DNA from: Aureimonas sp. AU12
GTDB taxonomy: Bacteria; Pseudomonadota; Alphaproteobacteria; Rhizobiales; Rhizobiaceae
Length of the DNA: 64,000 nt
Reading direction: 5' to 3'
NCBI RefSeq assembly: GCF_001463705.1
Contig: NZ_BBWH01000028.1
Span: 124,001-188,000, forward strand
In this document: piece by piece, positions 8,304 through 19,014 of the stretch
How the letters are laid out: each line of letters starts with the position of its first letter
Position numbering within the stretch: position 1 is the first letter of the stretch
The notes under the pieces: model-generated
The model's database searches: none
Told to the model about the DNA's origin: nothing
Seen by the model: the letters and a program-made list of their open reading frames with translations, nothing else
Made by a program: the position numbers and the translations under genes

Positions 8304-8522
8304 AGGAATTATCGCCGGAAGGTTGTGTAGAACTTATGGTTCTAGACGAGTTGTGGTCGGGCGCATCAAGATAGTCGAACGATTGTCGCGCGATCTATTA
8401 TTTGCCGCGTTTCGGCCGTAGAGATTGACGATAGGAACTGGGACGCCCGCATTTGCTTTCAGGCTGGCGACATCGGTTCGAAACCGATGCGCCGACCTTG
8501 AAAAGAAGAATCTGCAAAGCCG

Positions 8523-8909
8523 ATGGTGAAGAGCGAGCAACTGAACGAAGTGGTGGGCGCTCGGCTGAAGCACCTGCGGGAGAGCAAGGGTTTCACGCTG
8601 GTCAGCCTGGCGCGTGAACTGGACATCACCTACCAGCAGGTCCGCAAGTACGAGAGCGGCCTCAACCGGATCAGCGTGGTCTCGCTGATGGAAGTGGCCC
8701 GCATCCTCGACATCGAGATCGCCGAGTTCTTCGATGGGCTGATGCCCCGTCACAAGGCGGTGGCCCCGGCGGCCGAAGCGGAGCCGAAGCTCGACCAGAC
8801 GATGGCAGCAGCCCTCGACCGGATCGAGGATCCGATCGTGCGTCGGCGCATGCGCGATCTCATCGACGCGCTCGAAGGCACGGCGCAGGCGGAAGCGATC
8901 GGTCGCTAG
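8523..8909 (+). CDS. XRE-family transcriptional regulator
   Basis: This 128-residue protein has an N-terminal Cro/C1-type helix-turn-helix at about residues 10-65 (RLKHLRESKGFTLVSLARE, then the recognition helix TYQQVRKYESGLNR). Its C-terminal part is acidic and helical, with no recognised sensing domain. Rhizobial genomes carry many such short regulators. The gene is divergent from the fimbria-like operon across 219 bases, so it is a plausible regulator of that operon, although nothing in the sequence proves it. Confidence 0.88.
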   Translation: MVKSEQLNEVVGARLKHLRESKGFTLVSLARELDITYQQVRKYESGLNRISVVSLMEVARILDIEIAEFFDGLMPRHKAVAPAAEAEPKLDQTMAAALDRIEDPIVRRRMRDLIDALEGTAQAEAIGR

Positions 8910-8930
8910 GGCCCGCGCGTCGACGCGCCG

Positions 8931-10340
8931 TCAGGCCCGCGATGCATCCGCCTGCGCGGCGAGCGCCGGGGCCGGGCGGTCGAGCAGGCGCTCGATGCGG
9001 GCGGCGAGCCCCGCGCACTGGACGCGGATATCGGGCACCGCCGTCACCTCCCAGAATTTCGCCGCCGTCAGCGGCCCCAGCGCGAAGACGCGGGGCGATG
9101 GCGTGCCGGCCGCGCCGAGCACGGCGCTGTCGTCGTCGACGTCGAGGCTGAGGCCGAGCGGATCGCGCCGGATCGTGCCGCCGGCTTCGAGCGCTGCGAG
9201 AAGCGGCGTGCGGAACGGCAGGTCGGGCCGCAGCGTGCCGGTGCAGGCGAGGATCCGGCGCACCGGCAGGACGAGGATCGCGCCGTCGCTGCGGCTGCGG
9301 ATCGTCGCTTCGCCCCCAACGGGCGTCGCGGTCGCCGACAGGAGGCGGCCCGCCAGGATGTCCAGCTGGCCGGAAGCCTGCGCGGCCAAAATCCGCTCGC
9401 GGCTTTCCGCCGGCATGCGGTGGCGGTGAATGTCCCAGAAGGTGCGGGCGTGGCGCAGGAAGCGGCGCTTGGCCGTCGGCGTCAGCGAGGTCCAGAGCGC
9501 GGCGGTGTGCGGACGGATGCCGTCGATCACGTCGCGCCAGTCGCGCCCCTCGCTCACAGCCCAGGCGACCGTGCGCCGGAACCAGCGCGACAGATACGAG
9601 ATCTCGGTGCCGAAGGGGATATCGGCGGGGTCGAAGGGCAACGGCTTGTTGCGCGCGTGCGGCTGCGGCAGCTTGCCGTGGCGCGACAGCGCGACGATGC
9701 GCCCGCGATGCCCGGCATTGAGGAGCCGGATCACCGCATCGACCATCGTCAGGCCGGTGCCGACGATCAGCACCGTGTCGTCCGGCGCGATGCCGTTGTG
9801 CTCGGGCGAGCCCCAGGCGTCGCCATGAAGGCTGCCGGGTTCGAGCCCGGGCATGTCGTGGCCGGTGGCGAGCACGGCGGCATGGCCGATCAGGTCGCTG
9901 CCATCCGCCATCTGCGCGGCGACGCCGCTCTCGCTGACGCCGAGGCCCACGCACTCGCCGGTGACGATGTCGAGCCGGCCGTCGCCGCTGCCGGTGCGAT
10001 AGGGCGCGAGCAGCCCTTCGAGATAGCGGCCGTAGAGCTGGCGCGGCACGAAGCAGAACGGGTCGGCGCAGCTGCGGTTGGGGTCGCTCGCGTGGCCGTT
10101 GTCGACCAGCCAGCGCCAGAAGTGCTCGGGATCGGCGGGGAAGGCGCTCATCGAGGCGGCGCGGGTGTTGAGGATGTGGTCGCTGTCATCGGTCGAATAG
10201 GCGACGCCGCGGCCGATCTCGCGGCGGCGCTCGACCAGGGTGACGCGCAGGCGGCTGCCCGGCAGGCCCAGCAGATGGGCAGCGAGGAGCGTGCCGCTCG
10301 CGCCGCCGCCGATCACGAGGATTCGTCCGCTCGCGCTCAT
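8931..10340 (-). CDS. FAD/NAD(P)-binding protein
   Basis: This 469-residue protein has a Rossmann FAD site at its very N-terminus (GRILVIGGGASGTLLAAHLL, G11-G16) and a second dinucleotide site near residue 165 (VLIVGTGLTMVDAVIRLL). It matches the FAD-NAD(P)-binding protein family, with the characteristic GRGVAYSTDDSDHILNTRAASMSAF segment. The reaction is unknown; such proteins are often oxidoreductases or monooxygenase-like. The gene follows an Rrf2 regulator at 25 bases spacing, suggesting a redox- or iron-responsive pair. Confidence 0.88.
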   Translation of the reverse strand: MSASGRILVIGGGASGTLLAAHLLGLPGSRLRVTLVERRREIGRGVAYSTDDSDHILNTRAASMSAFPADPEHFWRWLVDNGHASDPNRSCADPFCFVPRQLYGRYLEGLLAPYRTGSGDGRLDIVTGECVGLGVSESGVAAQMADGSDLIGHAAVLATGHDMPGLEPGSLHGDAWGSPEHNGIAPDDTVLIVGTGLTMVDAVIRLLNAGHRGRIVALSRHGKLPQPHARNKPLPFDPADIPFGTEISYLSRWFRRTVAWAVSEGRDWRDVIDGIRPHTAALWTSLTPTAKRRFLRHARTFWDIHRHRMPAESRERILAAQASGQLDILAGRLLSATATPVGGEATIRSRSDGAILVLPVRRILACTGTLRPDLPFRTPLLAALEAGGTIRRDPLGLSLDVDDDSAVLGAAGTPSPRVFALGPLTAAKFWEVTAVPDIRVQCAGLAARIERLLDRPAPALAAQADASRA

Positions 10341-10365
10341 GCCGCGCGCTCCTGCAAGGGCCGGG

Positions 10366-10824
10366 TCAGGCGGTGGCGGCCCAGGCCTCCGGCGCGGCGT
10401 CGAGAAGCGCGGGCATCGATTTCAGCTCGGACAGCGTCTTCTCGTCGAGAATCGCCGAGATCGCGTTGCGCACCTCCAGCATGACCAGCCGCACCGAGCA
10501 GCGCTCCACATCTCCGCAGTCGTCGCAGCGCCGATAGGCCGTGCGGCTGGCGCAGGCGATGGGCGCGAGCGGTCCGTCGAGCACCCGCAGGATATGGCCG
10601 ACCCGGATCTCCGGCGGCGTGCGGGCCAGCGCGTAGCCGCCGTTGCGGCCCTTGCGCGCGTGGACGAAGCCGGCATTGCGCAGGTCGCCGAGGATCGTGT
10701 CGAGGAATTTCTTCGAGATCGAGTTCGCCGTCGCGATCTCCTCCGAGAGAGTCAGGCGCCCCGGCTCGGCGCCGGCCAGATGCAGCATGGCCTTCAGCCC
10801 ATACTTGCCTTTCATCGTGAGCAT
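10366..10824 (-). CDS. Rrf2-family transcriptional regulator (Fe-S type)
   Basis: This 152-residue regulator has an N-terminal winged helix (GKYGLKAMLHLA, then ISKKFLDTILGDLRNAGFVHARKGRNGGY). It also has a cysteine cluster at residues 91, 100, 103 and 109 that could hold an iron-sulfur cluster as in IscR, RirA and NsrR. The Cys spacing (8-2-5) differs from IscR, so the sensed signal (iron, NO, redox or cysteine) is undecided. It lies upstream of, and is probably cotranscribed with, the FAD-binding protein. An internal ATG at codon 4 is an equally good start. Confidence 0.9.
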   Translation of the reverse strand: MLTMKGKYGLKAMLHLAGAEPGRLTLSEEIATANSISKKFLDTILGDLRNAGFVHARKGRNGGYALARTPPEIRVGHILRVLDGPLAPIACASRTAYRRCDDCGDVERCSVRLVMLEVRNAISAILDEKTLSELKSMPALLDAAPEAWAATA

Positions 10825-11378
10825 CGCGGGGCTGCCTCGTCTGCACGGGATCGCGGCGATCCTCGTCTATCGACGAGATATAATGATCGGCGGGGCCGGT
10901 GCCTAGCGGGAAGGACGGAATGGGCATCGGGCAACCTCGTGGCAGGAGGGAAGCGCAGGCTGCGATCTCAAATCATTGTCTATAATCTTTGTAGAATGCA
11001 AGCCGGGTGTTCTACGCCCTTCGGAAGACGGGGTGCATCGGACGCCCGTACATTCGCCATTTCGGGTCGATCGACGGGTCGGGATCGACGTATCGAAAGA
11101 GGGGCCTGCTCGACCGAACGGGACACGGCCCCGATTGAATGTTGCGATGCCCGTCTCCTCCGCCGGGCGAGCTCTCGATGGGCCGCGACGGCCCGCCGAG
11201 CGGGATGACCCGCAAACGCTCCACAAGATTCTGTTCCTTCTCCACAGGAAAATAATCATACGTCCAGGCTGCTTGACTCGTCTTAGGCGCTCTGGAATCC
11301 ATGGGGAACATAGAGGGAACAGTTTTGCTGATCCCTTGAGCGGAACGACGATGCGCGGCATCGGCGACGGGAGGTTTC
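10825..11378. other. Divergent regulatory region between the Rrf2 gene and imuA
   Basis: This 554-base region has no gene I trust. A plus-strand frame at 10976 is open for 170 codons, but its product has no recognisable features and it overlaps the SOS box. The region contains the LexA box at 11306 and, near 10970-11000, an AT-richer patch (ATCATTGTCTATAATCTTTG) that could be the Rrf2 promoter or operator. Confidence 0.55.
11306..11320. promoter_or_regulatory. LexA (SOS) box, GAAC-N7-GAAC
   Basis: The sequence GAACATAGAGGGAAC is an exact match to the alphaproteobacterial LexA consensus, a direct GAAC repeat with seven bases between. It lies 59 bases upstream of the imuA ATG. ImuA-ImuB-DnaE2 operons are classic LexA targets in Caulobacter, Sinorhizobium and relatives, so the assignment is strong. 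Confidence 0.9.
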
Positions 11379-12449
11379 ATGGCGTCTGGATGGGAGGGAG
11401 ACCGGCGGTCGCCATCGCGTTCCATGCCGGGAACCGCAGGGCGGACGATGCCGGCAAACGTCATGGATTGCAACGACTTGTCGCCTGACAATGCATGGAA
11501 GGCGGGGCACGGTATCGAGACCGGTATCGATTCGGGCTCTCTTGCATCCCCGCCGTCCCGCTCGTCGCTCGTGGAGGGGCTGCGCGCGGCCATCTGCCGG
11601 ATCGAGGGGGTCCCGGCCGCCCGGCTCGAAGCCTCGCCGCCGCGAGACGTGGGACGGCCGGATCAGGACCGTCATCCTAGTTCTCCCTCCGATCGGGCCG
11701 CGAGGCTGGCGACGGGAATCGCGAAAGCCGATCGCCTTCTCGGCGGCGGGTTTCCACGGGCCGCGCTCACCGAGATCCGCATCGACGCGGTGCGCGACGG
11801 GGGCGCTGGCCTCGGCTTCGCGCTGGCGCTCGCCGTGCTCTTCGGCGCCACCGCGCGCCGTCCGCTGATCTGGATCGCCCCCGCCGCCATGCTCGGCGAG
11901 GCCGGGCTGCCCTATCGTCCCGGCCTGGCCGGCTTCGGGCTCGACCCCGATGCGCTCGTCGTGGTGCGCACGCGCCGGCTGGAGGACGCCGCCTGGGCCG
12001 GCGAGGAGGCGGCCCGCTCGGGTGCGGCCGCGCTCACCATCCTCGAACTGCGCGGCAATCCCGCGCGCCTCTCGCTCGAGGGCACGCGGCGGCTGCACAC
12101 CCGCGCCCGCGACGCGGGGCGACCCGTGCTGCTCCTGCGCCAGGGCGCCGAGGCCGAGCCCACCGCCGCGCCGCTGCGGCTTCATCTCTCGCCCGGCCGC
12201 GCCGCGCCGGTGGACGGCCTTGCCGACCCCCGGCTCATCGGCCGCCCGCGCTTCGTCCTTGCCGTCGAGAAATCGCGCGACGGCCGCTCCGACCACATGC
12301 TCATCGAATGGAACAGCCATGACCGACGCTTCGAAGACCCCGCCGCCGCGGTTCCTGTCGCTGTCGCTTCGACGCCTGCCGAGCGACCGGATCCGGCGCG
12401 AACGCTTCGGCCGGTCTTGGCGCTCGGTGGCGCCCGACGCTTGGGGTGA
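11379..12449 (+). CDS. imuA: ImuA, RecA-like mutagenesis protein
   Basis: This 356-residue protein has the degenerate RecA/SulA-like core of ImuA: GIAKADRLLGGGFPRAALTEI, a central ALALAVLFGATARRPLIWIAP block and a C-terminal beta segment FVLAVEKSRDGRSDHMLIEWN. ImuA works with ImuB and DnaE2 in error-prone synthesis past DNA damage. The first ~95 residues are poorly conserved, and internal starts exist. The ATG at 11379 is chosen for its CGGGAGG ribosome site. The 3' end overlaps imuB by 131 bases, and the last ~40 residues of ImuA are read from that overlap. Confidence 0.9.
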   Translation: MASGWEGDRRSPSRSMPGTAGRTMPANVMDCNDLSPDNAWKAGHGIETGIDSGSLASPPSRSSLVEGLRAAICRIEGVPAARLEASPPRDVGRPDQDRHPSSPSDRAARLATGIAKADRLLGGGFPRAALTEIRIDAVRDGGAGLGFALALAVLFGATARRPLIWIAPAAMLGEAGLPYRPGLAGFGLDPDALVVVRTRRLEDAAWAGEEAARSGAAALTILELRGNPARLSLEGTRRLHTRARDAGRPVLLLRQGAEAEPTAAPLRLHLSPGRAAPVDGLADPRLIGRPRFVLAVEKSRDGRSDHMLIEWNSHDRRFEDPAAAVPVAVASTPAERPDPARTLRPVLALGGARRLG

Positions 12450-14145
12450 GGTCGCCGCGCCTCGCATCATTCGCGAGGTTCAGGGTACCGCCAGCGCCGC
12501 GGGACGCGCCGGCGATGCGCGCCGGTCCCCCCCGTCCGGCTTCGCCGAGGCTCCGCAGGCATCCTTCGGCGCAGGCTCCACCGGCTTGGCGCAGGGCGCT
12601 CTCCTGCCGGTGCCCGTCGCCGCCGGCAGCGCCCATCGCCCGCCGCTTCGCGCTGCGCTCGGTCTCGGCGGCCCCGCGCCGCTGCCGGCCGCCGGTGCGC
12701 TCGTGCCGCTCGCCCTGTTCGAGCGCCGCGAGGGTGCCGACCGGATCTCGGCCGTCTCGGCCGAAGCCGAGGCGCTGGGGCTGCGGCCCGGGCTCGGGGT
12801 GGCCGAGGCCCGCGCCCGCTATCCCGCGCTCGACCTCGTGCCGGGCGACCCCGCCGCCGACGCGCGCCTGCTCGAAGCCGTCGCCGACTGGTGCGATCGC
12901 TACACGCCGCTCGTCGCCCTCGACGGGCCGCACTCGCTGCTCCTCGACATCGCCGGCTGTGCCCATCTCTTCGGCGGCGAGCAGGCGCTCATGGACGATC
13001 TCCTCGCCAAGCTCGCCGCGCAGGGCTTTGCGGCGGAGGCGGCGGTGGCTTCCACGGCGGGCACCGCGAGCGCCATCATGGCCTCCGGCGCTTCGCGGTT
13101 GAGCGTCCCGCCTGGCGGTGAGCGCGCCGCGGTGGAGGCGCTCGGCCTTGCCGCGCTCCGGCTCGACCCCGCGCTCGCCGGCTCGCTCCACCGGCTCGGC
13201 CTCAAATGCGTCGGCGATCTCCTCGCTTTGCCGCGCGCCGCGCTCACGCGCCGCTTCGGCGCGGATCTCGCCTGCCGGCTGGACGAGGCCGTCGGCGCCT
13301 CGCGCCGGCCGATCGGGCCGCGCCGCCCCGTGCCGCTGGTGATTCACGAGCGCCGCCTGTTCGAGCCCGTCAGCCTGCATGAGGACATCCTGCGTCTCGC
13401 CGGCCATCTCGCCGCGCGGCTGCGCGAGGATCTGGAGCGGCGGGGCGAGGGGGCCCGGCTGCTCGAACTCGCGCTGTTCCGCGTCGATGGCCGGGTGGAG
13501 CGGCTGATGGTGCGCACCGGCGCGCCCTTGCGCGATCCCGTCCGCATCGAGCGTCTCTTCACCGAACGGCTGAAGGCCACCGGCGACGAGATCGACGCCG
13601 GCTTCGGCTACGATCTCGTGCGCCTGTCGGTACTGGCCACCGAGGATATGGCGGAGCGCCAGAGCGATCTTGGCGAGGATCCGAAAGCCCCCGAGGAGAC
13701 GCTGGCCGAACTCCTCGACCGGTTGAGCACCCGGCTCGGAGAGGCCTGCGTCTTCGGCCTCGGCGACGTCGCCTCGCACCGGCCGGAGCGGGCCCAGCAG
13801 CGGGCCCGGCACTTATGCGCGCCGGCGCTCGCCGTTCCCGCGCACCTGCGGCTCGATAGGGGCGCGCGGCCGCTGCGCCTCTTCGAGACGCCCGAACTCG
13901 TCGAGGCCACCGCCGAGGTGCCGGACGGGCCGATCCGCCAGTTTCGCTGGCGCCGCGCCTTCTATCGCGTCGGGCGGATCGAGGGGCCCGAGCGCATCGC
14001 GCCCGAATGGTGGCGCGAGGCGGCGGGACCGGAGCGCGACTATTTCCGCGTCGAGGACGATCACGGCCGGCGCTACTGGCTGTTCCGCGAGACGCTGGCC
14101 TCCAGCCCGGTGCCCGGCTGGTTCCTGCACGGCCTCTTCGCGTGA
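12319..14145 (+). CDS. imuB: ImuB, catalytically inactive Y-family polymerase-like protein
   Basis: This 608-residue Y-family protein begins [24 protein letters not shown], the usual ImuB opening. The palm region reads [20 protein letters not shown], where active Y polymerases have S-x-D-E, so the catalytic acids are missing, as is normal for ImuB. ImuB bridges ImuA, DnaE2 and the beta clamp. The ATG at 12319 lies inside imuA (131-base overlap), and its stop overlaps the GTG of dnaE2 as GTGA. The three genes form one translationally coupled SOS operon. Confidence 0.92.
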   Translation: MTDASKTPPPRFLSLSLRRLPSDRIRRERFGRSWRSVAPDAWGEVAAPRIIREVQGTASAAGRAGDARRSPPSGFAEAPQASFGAGSTGLAQGALLPVPVAAGSAHRPPLRAALGLGGPAPLPAAGALVPLALFERREGADRISAVSAEAEALGLRPGLGVAEARARYPALDLVPGDPAADARLLEAVADWCDRYTPLVALDGPHSLLLDIAGCAHLFGGEQALMDDLLAKLAAQGFAAEAAVASTAGTASAIMASGASRLSVPPGGERAAVEALGLAALRLDPALAGSLHRLGLKCVGDLLALPRAALTRRFGADLACRLDEAVGASRRPIGPRRPVPLVIHERRLFEPVSLHEDILRLAGHLAARLREDLERRGEGARLLELALFRVDGRVERLMVRTGAPLRDPVRIERLFTERLKATGDEIDAGFGYDLVRLSVLATEDMAERQSDLGEDPKAPEETLAELLDRLSTRLGEACVFGLGDVASHRPERAQQRARHLCAPALAVPAHLRLDRGARPLRLFETPELVEATAEVPDGPIRQFRWRRAFYRVGRIEGPERIAPEWWREAAGPERDYFRVEDDHGRRYWLFRETLASSPVPGWFLHGLFA

Positions 14146-17100
14146 GCGCCCCGGCGGAGGAGCCGCGCGTCATTCCGCCGGGCACGGGCTTCTGCGAGAT
14201 CGGGGCGGCGTCGAACTTCTCGTTCCTGCGCGGCGCCTCGCATCCGCGCGAGCTGGTAAGCGCGGCGAACCTCCTGCGGCTTGGGGGCCTCGGCCTTGCC
14301 GACCGCAACACGGTGGCGGGCGTCGTGCGCGGCTACGGGCAGGCGCGAGAGGAGGGCTTTCCCTTCCGGCCGGGCGCCCGCCTCGTCTTCGCCGATGGGG
14401 CGCCCGACATCTTCGCCTATCCGCGCGATCGCGCTGGCTGGGGCCGGCTCTGCAGGCTGCTGACGGCTGGAAACCTGCGCGCCGCCAAGGGCGCCTGCCA
14501 TCTGACGCTGGCCGATCTCCTCGAATGGGGGGAGGGGATCAATCTCGCGGTGTTGGCCCCCGATGGCTTGGGCGGTGACGGGGCGGCCCCGCAAGCGGCG
14601 CAGGATCGGCTGGACGGCGCGCTCGAACCCTTGCGCGCGGCCTTTCCCCGCCGGGTCCGGCTGGCGCTGGCGCCGCGCTTTGACGGCGGCGACGCGCGCC
14701 GGCTCGCCCGCGCCGCGCAACTGGCGGTCGACCGGGGCACGCCGCTCCTGGCGACGAACGACGTCTTCTACCACGTCGACGAGCGCCGGCGGCTCGGCGA
14801 CGTCGTCACCGCGATCCGCGAGCATGTGCCTCTGGCCGAGGCCGGTTTCCGGCTGGCCGCCAATGCCGAGCGCCGCCTCAAGCACGAGGGCGAGATGCTG
14901 CGCCTGTTCCGGGGGCATGAAGGCGCCATCACGGAAGCGCGGCGCTTCTTCGGCGAACTCGAGTTCGACCTCAAGACGCTGCGCTACGAATATCCCGACG
15001 AGGGACTGCGCCTCACCCGCAGCCCCGCCGCCGAGCTGCGGGCGCTGGCCGAGGCCGGAGCCCTCTGGCGCTACCCCGACGGCGTGCCAAAGAAAGTCAC
15101 GCAGCAGATCGACCGGGAGATGGCGATTATCTCGCAGCTGAAATACGAGCCCTACTTTCTCACCGTCCACCGCATCGTCGAGGCGGCGCGCGGCATGGGC
15201 ATCCTCTGCCAGGGGCGGGGCTCGGCCGCCAATTCCACCGTCTGCTACTGCATCGGCGTCACCGAGGTGAATCCCGAGATCACCGGTCTCCTGTTCGAAC
15301 GCTTCATCTCGCCGGACCGCGACGAGCCCCCGGACATCGACATCGACTTCGAGCACGAGCGGCGCGAGGAGGTGATCCAGTGGATCTACGAGACCTACGG
15401 CCGCGACAAGGCCGCGCTCGCGGCCACCGTGATCAGCTATCGCACCCGCTCGGCGGCGCGCGAGGTCGGCAAGGCGTTCGGCCTGTCGGAGGATGCGGTC
15501 TCGGCGCTTTCAGCCTCGGTCTGGGGCTATTCGCCCTCCGATCTCGGCGAGCGCGAGGTGGAGGCTGCGGGTCTCTCCGCAGCCGATCCGACGACCCGCA
15601 ACGTGCTGGCCTATTCCAGCGAGCTGATGGAATTCCCGCGCCATCTCTCGCAGCATGTCGGCGGCTTCGTGCTGACGCGGGGGCGGGTGGACGAGGTGGT
15701 GCCGCTGCTCAACACCGGTATGAAGGGACGCACCATCGTCGAGTGGGACAAGGACGATCTCGACGAGCTCGCCATCCTCAAGATCGACATCCTGGCGCTC
15801 GGCATGCTCTCATGCCTGCGCCGCGCCTTCGACATGCTGCACGAGATCTATCCCGGCGAGGTCGGCCGGGATGGCGAGAAGCCGACGCTCGCCACGCTGC
15901 CGATGGAAGGGCCGAAGGGTCCCGTCTGGGCGATGACGCACCGGGCCGACACGCTCGGGGTCTTCCAGATCGAATCGCGCGCGCAGATGACGATGCTGCC
16001 CAAGCTCCGGCCGAAGGAGTTCTACGACCTCGTGGTGCAGGTCGCGATCGTGCGTCCCGGTCCGATCCAGGGCAACATGGTGCATCCCTACCTCAAGCGA
16101 CGCATGGGGCTCGAGAAGGTCGACTATCCCAGCCTCGAACTGAAAGCCGTGCTCGAGCGCACCTGGGGCGTGCCGCTGTTCCAGGAGCAGGCGATGCAGA
16201 TCGCCATGGTCGCCGCCGGCTTCACCGGCGCCGAGGCCGACCAGCTGCGCCGCGCCATGGCCACGTTCAAACGCTCGGGCAAGGTGCAGGACTTCCGCTC
16301 CAAGATGATCGAGGGGATGGTCTCGAAAGGCTATGAGCGCGACTTCGCCGAACGTTGCTTCCGGCAGATCGAGGGCTTCGGCGAATACGGCTTCCCCGAG
16401 AGCCACGCGGCCTCCTTCGCGCTGCTCGTCTACGCCTCCTGCTGGCTCAAGTGCCACTATCCCGACGTCTTCGCCGCCAGCCTCCTCAACTCGCAGCCGA
16501 TGGGCTTCTATGCACCGGCGCAGATCGTGCGCGACGCGCGCGAGCACGGGATCGAGGTGCGGCCGGTCTGCGTCAACGCCTCGCGCTGGGACCAGTTGCT
16601 GGAGGCTCGAGCCTTCGATCCCAGCCGGGTCGCGCCGCGCCATCGCGAGATGGCCGGGGCCATCCGGAGCCGCCACGCCGTGCGGCTCGGCTTCCGGCAG
16701 GTGAAGGGGCTGCCCGAGGCGGAGATGGAGCGGCTGGTCCTCGAGCGCGACGGGGCGGGCGCGTTCGATTCGGTGCGCGACGTGCAGCGGCGCACCGGCT
16801 TGGCGCGCCGCACGATGGAGCGCCTCGCCGATGCCGACGCCTTCGCCGCGCTCGGCCTGTCGCGCCGCGACGCGCTCTGGGCCGTCGAGGCGCTCGACCC
16901 GGTGAGCGAGGATCTGCCACTCTTTGCCACGGCGGGGAATGCCGACCTGCGACCCGAGCCCGAGGTTCACCTGCCGGCGATGCCGATGGGCGAGGAGGTC
17001 GTCAACGACTACCGCTTCCTGTCGCTGTCCCTGAAGGCGCATCCCGTCTCGTTCCTGCGGGACAGGCTGACGGCGCTCGGCATCGTCCGGAACGCGGCGA

Positions 17101-17687
17101 TGGAGACCTGGCGATCCGGGCGGCAGGCCGATGTCTGTGGCCTCGTCCTCATCCGCCAGCGTCCGGGCTCTGCCAAGGGCGTCATCTTCATGACGATCGA
17201 GGACGAGACCGGCGTCGCCAACATCATCGTCTGGCCGAAGGTCTTCGAGGTGTTTCGCCCGGTGGTGCTGGGCGCGCGCTTCGTGCGGGTGCGCGGGCGC
17301 ATGCAAAGCGACCGCGGGGTGATCCATGTCGTCGCCGAGGGGATCGAGGACTTGTCGCCGCTGCTCTCGCATCTCGTCGCCGGCGGGCTCGAGGGGGCGC
17401 GCACGCTGCAGCCGACCGACCACGTGAAGAGCCCGCTGCGATCGCCGACGCGACCGCGCAGCGTCGACGGCACGATCAGCGACGAGATCGCCGAGGCCGC
17501 CACGGCTCTGGCCACGGCGCTGGCGCGTGCCGACGAGGTGCGCCGCCCTGTGAACGAGGCGGCGATGATGGGGCGGCTCCTGGCGCGACACCGCCCGCCC
17601 TCGCAAGCGGGCTCAGGTGGTGGAGCCGACGGGACTACGGTCGGCGACACGCATGCGGTCCTGCCACGCGGGCGCAACTTTCACTGA
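14142..17687 (+). CDS. dnaE2: Error-prone DNA polymerase III alpha subunit, DnaE2
   Basis: This 1181-residue C-family polymerase has an N-terminal PHP domain ([23 protein letters not shown]), the palm catalytic motif PDIDIDF and the [15 protein letters not shown] helix. A C-terminal OB fold ([21 protein letters not shown]) completes it. It carries out translesion synthesis with ImuA and ImuB. A GTG at 14142 overlapping the imuB stop is the likely start; the frame is open 135 bases further upstream, inside imuB, with no homology there. The C-terminal ~60 residues are low complexity. Confidence 0.95.
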   Translation: MSAPAEEPRVIPPGTGFCEIGAASNFSFLRGASHPRELVSAANLLRLGGLGLADRNTVAGVVRGYGQAREEGFPFRPGARLVFADGAPDIFAYPRDRAGWGRLCRLLTAGNLRAAKGACHLTLADLLEWGEGINLAVLAPDGLGGDGAAPQAAQDRLDGALEPLRAAFPRRVRLALAPRFDGGDARRLARAAQLAVDRGTPLLATNDVFYHVDERRRLGDVVTAIREHVPLAEAGFRLAANAERRLKHEGEMLRLFRGHEGAITEARRFFGELEFDLKTLRYEYPDEGLRLTRSPAAELRALAEAGALWRYPDGVPKKVTQQIDREMAIISQLKYEPYFLTVHRIVEAARGMGILCQGRGSAANSTVCYCIGVTEVNPEITGLLFERFISPDRDEPPDIDIDFEHERREEVIQWIYETYGRDKAALAATVISYRTRSAAREVGKAFGLSEDAVSALSASVWGYSPSDLGEREVEAAGLSAADPTTRNVLAYSSELMEFPRHLSQHVGGFVLTRGRVDEVVPLLNTGMKGRTIVEWDKDDLDELAILKIDILALGMLSCLRRAFDMLHEIYPGEVGRDGEKPTLATLPMEGPKGPVWAMTHRADTLGVFQIESRAQMTMLPKLRPKEFYDLVVQVAIVRPGPIQGNMVHPYLKRRMGLEKVDYPSLELKAVLERTWGVPLFQEQAMQIAMVAAGFTGAEADQLRRAMATFKRSGKVQDFRSKMIEGMVSKGYERDFAERCFRQIEGFGEYGFPESHAASFALLVYASCWLKCHYPDVFAASLLNSQPMGFYAPAQIVRDAREHGIEVRPVCVNASRWDQLLEARAFDPSRVAPRHREMAGAIRSRHAVRLGFRQVKGLPEAEMERLVLERDGAGAFDSVRDVQRRTGLARRTMERLADADAFAALGLSRRDALWAVEALDPVSEDLPLFATAGNADLRPEPEVHLPAMPMGEEVVNDYRFLSLSLKAHPVSFLRDRLTALGIVRNAAMETWRSGRQADVCGLVLIRQRPGSAKGVIFMTIEDETGVANIIVWPKVFEVFRPVVLGARFVRVRGRMQSDRGVIHVVAEGIEDLSPLLSHLVAGGLEGARTLQPTDHVKSPLRSPTRPRSVDGTISDEIAEAATALATALARADEVRRPVNEAAMMGRLLARHRPPSQAGSGGGADGTTVGDTHAVLPRGRNFH

Positions 17688-17901
17688 TCGCGAGCCGGCC
17701 GGCCGATCCGGAATAAGGCTACCGGTGCCGTAAGGAAGCCTGAACACGAAGCCGTGAGTGCACAAGGCCCGACCCGCCCCCTAGGAAAACCTCGTCCACG
17801 ATTTAGTTTGGTTCCAATAAGGCAAAAAGGTGGCATGTTCGTGGGCGTGCCGCCGCCTTGCCGGGGGACGACGATGAGGACGATGCGGCGGGACGGCCGT
17901 C

Positions 17902-19014
17902 ATGTCTTCGACTGAGGGGCTTATCCTGACACGCTGCCACGTTTCGCCGCCATGCGCCGATCGATCTCCCAGCAGGGCATCGAACGGTCCGGCGTGCCAT
18001 GCCCCTATCGCTTCCGTGTCGCGCCGGCTGGCGCGGCCGCTGGCCGTCCTGTCGCTTGCGGTGCTGGCGGGCTGCCAGGGCCCGCAGTCGGTGTTCGATC
18101 CCGCTGGCATGGAGGCCGAGCGGGTGCTCGGCCTGTTCTGGGTCATGTTGGCCGGCGCCGTCGCGATCTGGCTCGTCGTCATGGGCATTTCCGTCTACGC
18201 CACGAAGGCGCATCCCGAAGCCCATAGCGAGAAGTCGGGCTTGCGCCTGATCCTCTGGGGCGGCGTCGCCTTTCCGGTGGTGGTGCTGACGGCGCTCCTC
18301 GTCTTCGGCCTGCAGATGATGCCGGCGTTCCGCGCACCCGCCGACGGGCCGCGCATCGCGGTCTCGGGCGAGCGCTTTTGGTGGCGCGTCCATTACGACA
18401 CGCCCGATCAGCCCGGCGTCGCCAAGGCGCTGTCGATGGTCGGCACGCCCTCGGCCAACGAGGTCTGGCTGCCGGTCGGGCGCCGATCCGAGATCCTGCT
18501 CGGCAGCCCCGACGTCATCCATTCCTTCTGGGTGCCCAACATCGCCGGCAAGACCGACACCATCCCCGGCCGCATCAACCGGCTCGTCGTCGAGCCGACG
18601 CGCGAGGGCATCTACAACGGCATCTGCGCCGAGTTCTGCGGCACCGCGCACGCCCAGATGGGGTTCCGCGTGCGCGTCGTCAGCGAAGCCGACTACGCGG
18701 CGAAGGTGGCGGCGGAAGCCGCGCCGGCCGCCGTCCTCGACCATCCCGGGCGCGAGGCCTTCGAGCGCAACGGCTGCGGCGCCTGCCACCAGGTGCGCGG
18801 CACGCCGTCTGCCGGCCTCGTCGGCCCCGATCTCACCCATCTCGCCGCGCGCCAGACGCTCGGCGCCGGAATCCTGCCCGTGACGCCTGACAACATCGCG
18901 CGCTTCGTCGCGCTCACCGAACACGAGAAGCCGGGCGTCCAGATGCCGGCCTTCGCCATGCTGCCGGAGGCCGAGATCGCGGCGATGGCGCAGTGGCTGG
19001 GAGCCTTGAAATGA
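17902..19014 (+). CDS. coxB: Cytochrome c oxidase subunit II with fused cytochrome c domain (caa3 type)
   Basis: This 370-residue protein has a lipobox-like signal (LAVLSLAVLAGC), two membrane helices and a cupredoxin domain with the CuA ligands (HSFWVPN histidine and CAEFCGTAHAQM). It ends in a cytochrome c domain with CGACH and a distal Met (PGVQMPAF). It passes electrons from cytochrome c to subunit I. The N-terminus is uncertain: the ATG at 17902 leaves ~40 residues before the signal, and a GTG at 18016 directly precedes it. The stop overlaps the next ATG as ATGA. Confidence 0.94.
   Translation: MSSTEGLILTRCHVSPPCADRSPSRASNGPACHAPIASVSRRLARPLAVLSLAVLAGCQGPQSVFDPAGMEAERVLGLFWVMLAGAVAIWLVVMGISVYATKAHPEAHSEKSGLRLILWGGVAFPVVVLTALLVFGLQMMPAFRAPADGPRIAVSGERFWWRVHYDTPDQPGVAKALSMVGTPSANEVWLPVGRRSEILLGSPDVIHSFWVPNIAGKTDTIPGRINRLVVEPTREGIYNGICAEFCGTAHAQMGFRVRVVSEADYAAKVAAEAAPAAVLDHPGREAFERNGCGACHQVRGTPSAGLVGPDLTHLAARQTLGAGILPVTPDNIARFVALTEHEKPGVQMPAFAMLPEAEIAAMAQWLGALK

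Noticed and set aside
10976-11488. Plus-strand frame of 170 codons before imuA
   Set aside because: No recognisable features, it overlaps the SOS box and the start of imuA, and its base-usage pattern is weak.
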